Origin: Gammaproteobacteria bacterium
GTDB lineage: Bacteria; Pseudomonadota; Gammaproteobacteria; SZUA-229
Direction of reading: 5' to 3'
Length of the DNA: 10,565 bases
NCBI GenBank assembly: GCA_013138755.1
Contig: WTCC01000151.1
Span: forward strand, 1-10,565
The position numbers and the translations under genes are program-made. The stretch's first letter is position 1. Every line of letters begins with the position of its first letter. Positions 7,864 to 10,565 of the stretch are shown piece by piece. The notes beneath the pieces are model-generated. The model was not told the DNA's origin. It made no database searches and was given only the letters and a program-made list of their open reading frames with translations.

Positions 7864-7976
7864 CCTGAGTAACGATTATTGTAAATAAACATGATATTAT
7901 TATCAGCAAATAATCATCCAATAATTGTATTGAAAACAATTAAGTAGTCTATTAATAAATCAGTCAGGTTTACCCT
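7864..7976 (+). promoter_or_regulatory. truD-accA intergenic region with candidate accA promoter and inverted repeats
   Basis: This AT-rich gap of 113 bases holds a candidate sigma-70 promoter: TTGAAA (7930-7935), a 17-base spacer and TAATAA (7953-7958, a weak -10). An inverted repeat TAATTGT-(7)-ACAATTA (7922-7942) overlaps the -35, so a repressor could bind there. A smaller one, TGATA-(4)-TATCA, is at 7892-7905. No T-tract terminator for truD is visible. All of this is pattern-based only. Confidence 0.4.
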
Positions 7977-8945
7977 ATGAATCCAAACTATCTAGATTTT
8001 GAGCAACCGATTGCTGAACTAGAAGCCAAAATCGAAGAGCTTCGTTACGTGGGTGATGACACGGAAATTAACATCGGTGACGAGATAAGTAAATTAGAAG
8101 AAAAATCCCGCTCGTTGACCAAGTCAATATTCAATAAACTGGACTCCTGGCAGACGTCAAAAGTCGCTCGTCATCCGATGCGTCCTTATACTCTGGATTA
8201 CATCGATCGTATTTTTACCGATTTTAATGAATTACATGGTGATCGTGCGTTTTCTGATGATGCTGCTTTAGTTGGCGGATTGGCAAGACTTGACGGCTTA
8301 CCGGTAATGGTTATCGGTCAACAGAAAGGTCGTGATACAAAAGAAAATATCCGACGTAACTTCGGCATGCCTAAACCGGAAGGTTATCGTAAAGCGTTGC
8401 GCCTGATGAAATTAGCTGAACGCTTCCGTATCCCGGTTATTACCTTTATTGATACGCCGGGTGCGTATCCTGGTATCGATGCTGAAGAGCGTAACCAGTC
8501 AGAAGCGATCGCACGTAATCTTTTTGAAATGTCTGATCTAAAGACGCCAATCATCTGTACTGTAATAGGTGAAGGTGGATCCGGTGGTGCACTTGCTATC
8601 GGTGTTGGTGACCGTGTCATGATGCTCGAATACAGCACCTATTCGGTTATCTCACCAGAAGGTTGTGCTTCGATTCTCTGGAAGAGTGCAGACAAGGCTC
8701 CTGAGGCAGCTGAAGCCATGGGTATCACGGCTGGAAAGTTGAAAGATGCTGGCCTCATAGACCAGATTATTCGTGAGCCATTGGGTAGTGCACATCGTGA
8801 TGTGGATGAGACAGCCAGAAATATTAAGCAAGCGTTAATCGATAGTCTGGAAAAATTCGAGAAGATGAGTCTGGAGCAGCTTCTTGAGCAACGTTATGCG
8901 CGCCTCACATCCTACGGTGAGATCTTAGAGCAATCCGAAAAGTAA
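7977..8945 (+). CDS. accA: Acetyl-CoA carboxylase carboxyltransferase subunit alpha
   Basis: AccA pairs with AccD to form the carboxyltransferase that moves CO2 from biotin on AccB to acetyl-CoA, giving malonyl-CoA, the committed step of fatty-acid synthesis in the cytoplasm. The 322 residues match the family (319 in E. coli). Visible marks are the start [19 protein letters not shown] and [11 protein letters not shown] (65-75). Further along are [20 protein letters not shown] (116-135), [12 protein letters not shown] (155-166), the crotonase-fold [12 protein letters not shown] (198-209) and [12 protein letters not shown] (225-236). The ATG is certain from this alignment; the Shine-Dalgarno is a weak AGG. 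tilS follows after 36 bases, a common gammaproteobacterial pairing and probably one transcript. accD is not in the window. Confidence 0.98.
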   Translation: MNPNYLDFEQPIAELEAKIEELRYVGDDTEINIGDEISKLEEKSRSLTKSIFNKLDSWQTSKVARHPMRPYTLDYIDRIFTDFNELHGDRAFSDDAALVGGLARLDGLPVMVIGQQKGRDTKENIRRNFGMPKPEGYRKALRLMKLAERFRIPVITFIDTPGAYPGIDAEERNQSEAIARNLFEMSDLKTPIICTVIGEGGSGGALAIGVGDRVMMLEYSTYSVISPEGCASILWKSADKAPEAAEAMGITAGKLKDAGLIDQIIREPLGSAHRDVDETARNIKQALIDSLEKFEKMSLEQLLEQRYARLTSYGEILEQSEK

Positions 8946-8981
8946 TTATTCTTCTGTCGGGTTCTCTTTATCTAAAATATC

Positions 8982-10334
8982 ATGTCTTTTCTTAAGCGAT
9001 TCCAATCTTCTCTGGAACCGCTATATGGTCTCCCTGCGGGTTCAAAATATGTGATCGCCTATAGCGGCGGTATTGATTCACATGTCTTGCTGTACTGTTG
9101 CGCAAAACTAAAGCTGCCCGTTCGAGCGATACATATTCACCACGGTCTGCAAGATGTTGCTGATGAGTGGGTGAATCACTGCAGGAACATCTGCGAGCAG
9201 TTAGATATTTATTTAGATGTGGTGTCTGTTGATGCAAAACAGCAAGATGGTCAAAGCCCTGAAGAATCTGCGCGCAATGCACGTTATGCCGCGCTGCACG
9301 ATAATCTACAAGATGGTGACTGTTTGATAACAGCGCAGCATCAGAATGATCAGGCTGAAACGCTGTTATTACAGCTCTTTCGCACAGCAAGTGCTGCAGG
9401 GCTTTCGGCGATGCCAGAGAGAAAACAATTGGGTGGCTGTTTACATATCCGCCCACTATTGTCTTTTTTAAGGGTAGAGATTGAACTGTTTGCAAAAGAA
9501 AATCGTTTACACTGGATCGAAGATCCAAGTAATCAAGATGCAGCATTTGATCGAAATTACGTCCGTAAAAATATTATTCCAGTGTTGACAGAGCGCTGGC
9601 CTGAGATAGCTAAACAGTTATCGACAGTCGCTGATATTCAGCAAAGTAATCTACGTGTGTTGGAAGACATGGCTGCTATCGATCTGGCAGATGTTGTAGT
9701 GATTCCTGCTTTTCAATCTTTATTACGCCGATATCTTGTCGTTTCAGTCCTTTCGATCACCGCGCTTAAAAAGCTATCGACAGAGCGTTTATTTAATTTG
9801 TTGCGTTACTGGGTCATATCGGAAGTTGGGGTCTCGCCAACTCGTAATCTGTTACAGGAGATTGTGAAGACGATTATTAATGCCAGGCAGGAGGTGAATC
9901 CTGTTGTTGTATATTCAGGTTTTGAATATAGAAAGTACAGGGATGAACTGTATCTGTTAAAGGTAGAAGGTGAGATCGATGTTGAAGATGATGTCGTTTG
10001 GGAGCCCTTATCGCCGATTGTACTGCCGGGATTAAATACTCGGTTTTCTGCAGTTAAAAGATCAGGTGCTGGATTGAAAACAGAGCTTTTGTCAAAACCA
10101 CTAAGACTGTGTTTTCGTCAGGGTGGTGAGCGTTTTCATCCTGAGAATCGTCAGCATTCTCAGAGCTTAAAAAAAATATTGCAGGAAGAAAGGGTGCCGC
10201 CATGGGAAAGAAATACGTTTCCATTACTGTATTTTGAGGATGAATGTATCGCTGTTGTTGGTCTTTGGATATCTAAGCAATATGCAGTCGATAAAAATGA
10301 GCAGGGCTGGGCTATAGAAATAGAAAATTTATAA
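8982..10334 (+). CDS. tilS: tRNA(Ile)-lysidine synthase TilS
   Basis: TilS uses ATP and lysine to convert cytidine 34 of the tRNA-Ile CAU anticodon to lysidine, so that it reads AUA and is charged with isoleucine. It is essential in most bacteria. The N-type ATP pyrophosphatase P-loop is AYSGGIDS (26-33), followed by HIHHGLQ (51-57) and SPEESARNARYAAL (92-105). RNYVRKNIIP is at 191-200. The C-terminal TilS domain is seen as FRQGGERFHPENRQHSQSLK and VPPWERNTFPLL. The length of 450 is a little over the 432 of E. coli. One oddity is HQNDQAET (120-127), where the first of the two acidic residues usual in HxxDDQ is N122. The ATG at 8982 fits homologues, but no clear Shine-Dalgarno precedes it, so it may rely on translation continuing from accA. 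Confidence 0.96.
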   Translation: MSFLKRFQSSLEPLYGLPAGSKYVIAYSGGIDSHVLLYCCAKLKLPVRAIHIHHGLQDVADEWVNHCRNICEQLDIYLDVVSVDAKQQDGQSPEESARNARYAALHDNLQDGDCLITAQHQNDQAETLLLQLFRTASAAGLSAMPERKQLGGCLHIRPLLSFLRVEIELFAKENRLHWIEDPSNQDAAFDRNYVRKNIIPVLTERWPEIAKQLSTVADIQQSNLRVLEDMAAIDLADVVVIPAFQSLLRRYLVVSVLSITALKKLSTERLFNLLRYWVISEVGVSPTRNLLQEIVKTIINARQEVNPVVVYSGFEYRKYRDELYLLKVEGEIDVEDDVVWEPLSPIVLPGLNTRFSAVKRSGAGLKTELLSKPLRLCFRQGGERFHPENRQHSQSLKKILQEERVPPWERNTFPLLYFEDECIAVVGLWISKQYAVDKNEQGWAIEIENL

Positions 10335-10368
10335 TGTCTGATGTAAGTTTATTCAGGCATTCTTTATG

Positions 10369-10386
10369 ATGCGCCTTCTTGCGCAT
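10369..10386 (+). other. Small hairpin 3' of tilS
   Basis: ATGCGC-(6)-GCGCAT is a perfect 6-bp-arm inverted repeat located 34 bases past the tilS stop and just before the terminator. No T-run follows it. It may shield the tilS mRNA end, or be incidental. Confidence 0.35.
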
Positions 10387-10388
10387 AC

Positions 10389-10426
10389 ACAATAAAAAAG
10401 CCCCTTATCAGGGGCTTTTTTATTGT
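10389..10426. terminator. Bidirectional Rho-independent terminator between tilS and yccA-like gene
   Basis: Arms of 16 bases pair perfectly (10389-10404 with 10411-10426) around the loop TTATCA. The core is AAGCCCC/GGGGCTT, flanked by A-runs on one side and T-runs on the other, so each strand presents a GC stem followed by a T-run. It serves tilS on the plus strand and the convergent yccA-like gene on the minus strand. Confidence 0.95.
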
Positions 10427-10442
10427 AGAGATAGGGCGAAAT

Positions 10443-10565
10443 CTAGTCGTTACTAGAAAAAGCACCTAGCAGATTAAGTAGGTGAATAAATATGTTGAAG
10501 ATGCTCAAGTACATGCCAATGGTGGCAAGTATGTAATTCGTTTGCTCTCCACGAATAATGGCACT
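10443..10565 (-). CDS. Bax inhibitor-1/YccA family membrane protein, C-terminal 40 residues (cut by window edge)
   Basis: The minus strand reads in frame from the window edge to a TAG at 10443-10445, giving 40 residues. RGEQTNYILATIGMYLSIFN followed by IFIHLLNLLGAFSSND matches the last segment of E. coli YccA (…GGETNYIRATVSLYVSLYN, then a helix and LG near the end). It holds the last transmembrane helix. YccA is an inner-membrane protein of about 220 residues that modulates the FtsH protease. The rest of the gene and its start lie to the right of the window. It converges on tilS over a shared terminator. Function is inferred from the family. Confidence 0.85.
   Translation of the reverse strand, partial: SAIIRGEQTNYILATIGMYLSIFNIFIHLLNLLGAFSSND

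Noticed and set aside
8992..9546. Minus-strand 184-aa frame
   Set aside because: It lies wholly opposite the conserved ATPase domain of tilS and shows no family motif.
10334..10369. Tiny ORF MSDVSLFRHSL overlapping the tilS stop (TAATG)
   Set aside because: Eleven codons with no recognisable similarity and no Shine-Dalgarno; the stop/start overlap is probably chance.
1..10565. Possible undescribed defence, mobile or biosynthetic system
   Set aside because: All sizeable frames are explained by known families, no gene has foreign composition that I can see, and the gaps are short.

Overview
The window looks like ordinary chromosome from a gammaproteobacterium of moderate GC content. UvrB, AccA, TruD, TilS, a subgroup-Ib aspartate aminotransferase and the C-terminus of a YccA/Bax-inhibitor-1 protein all read as close relatives of gammaproteobacterial proteins. 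The accA-tilS pairing is typical of that class. I cannot name a genus. I see no transposase, phage gene, toxin-antitoxin pair, CRISPR array or defence gene, and nothing that amounts to a new system. Coding density is high, and every gap can be described.

Layout. Bases 1-15, read on the minus strand, match the 5' end of a tRNA-Asn whose body lies beyond the left edge. A promoter-like sequence and a small leader hairpin precede it. Next come two tandem 42-bp repeats, each with a perfect 6-bp hairpin; the inner copy also supplies the last codons and stop of aspC (minus). aspC and uvrB diverge from a 90-100 bp AT-rich spacer. uvrB converges on a large RND/MMPL-type membrane protein gene (minus), with a 10-bp-arm stem-loop between them. 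Upstream of the RND gene, on the same strand, is a TesA-like SGNH esterase predicted to be a lipoprotein. The esterase diverges from truD (plus), which is followed by accA and tilS (plus). tilS converges on the yccA-like gene (minus, cut by the right edge) across a 16-bp-arm bidirectional terminator.

Functions. The genes cover separate housekeeping tasks: amino-acid transamination, nucleotide excision repair, tRNA modification (TruD pseudouridine 13, TilS lysidine 34), the first step of fatty-acid synthesis (AccA), and membrane protein quality control (YccA-like). The esterase-RND pair is the least defined part: a predicted membrane-anchored lipase-like enzyme beside a predicted lipid or hydrophobe exporter. 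Points worth a second look are the repeats across the aspC stop, the likely mis-set start of the RND gene, the lipoprotein form of the esterase, the substituted HxxDDQ motif in TilS and the absence of a recognisable LexA box before uvrB.
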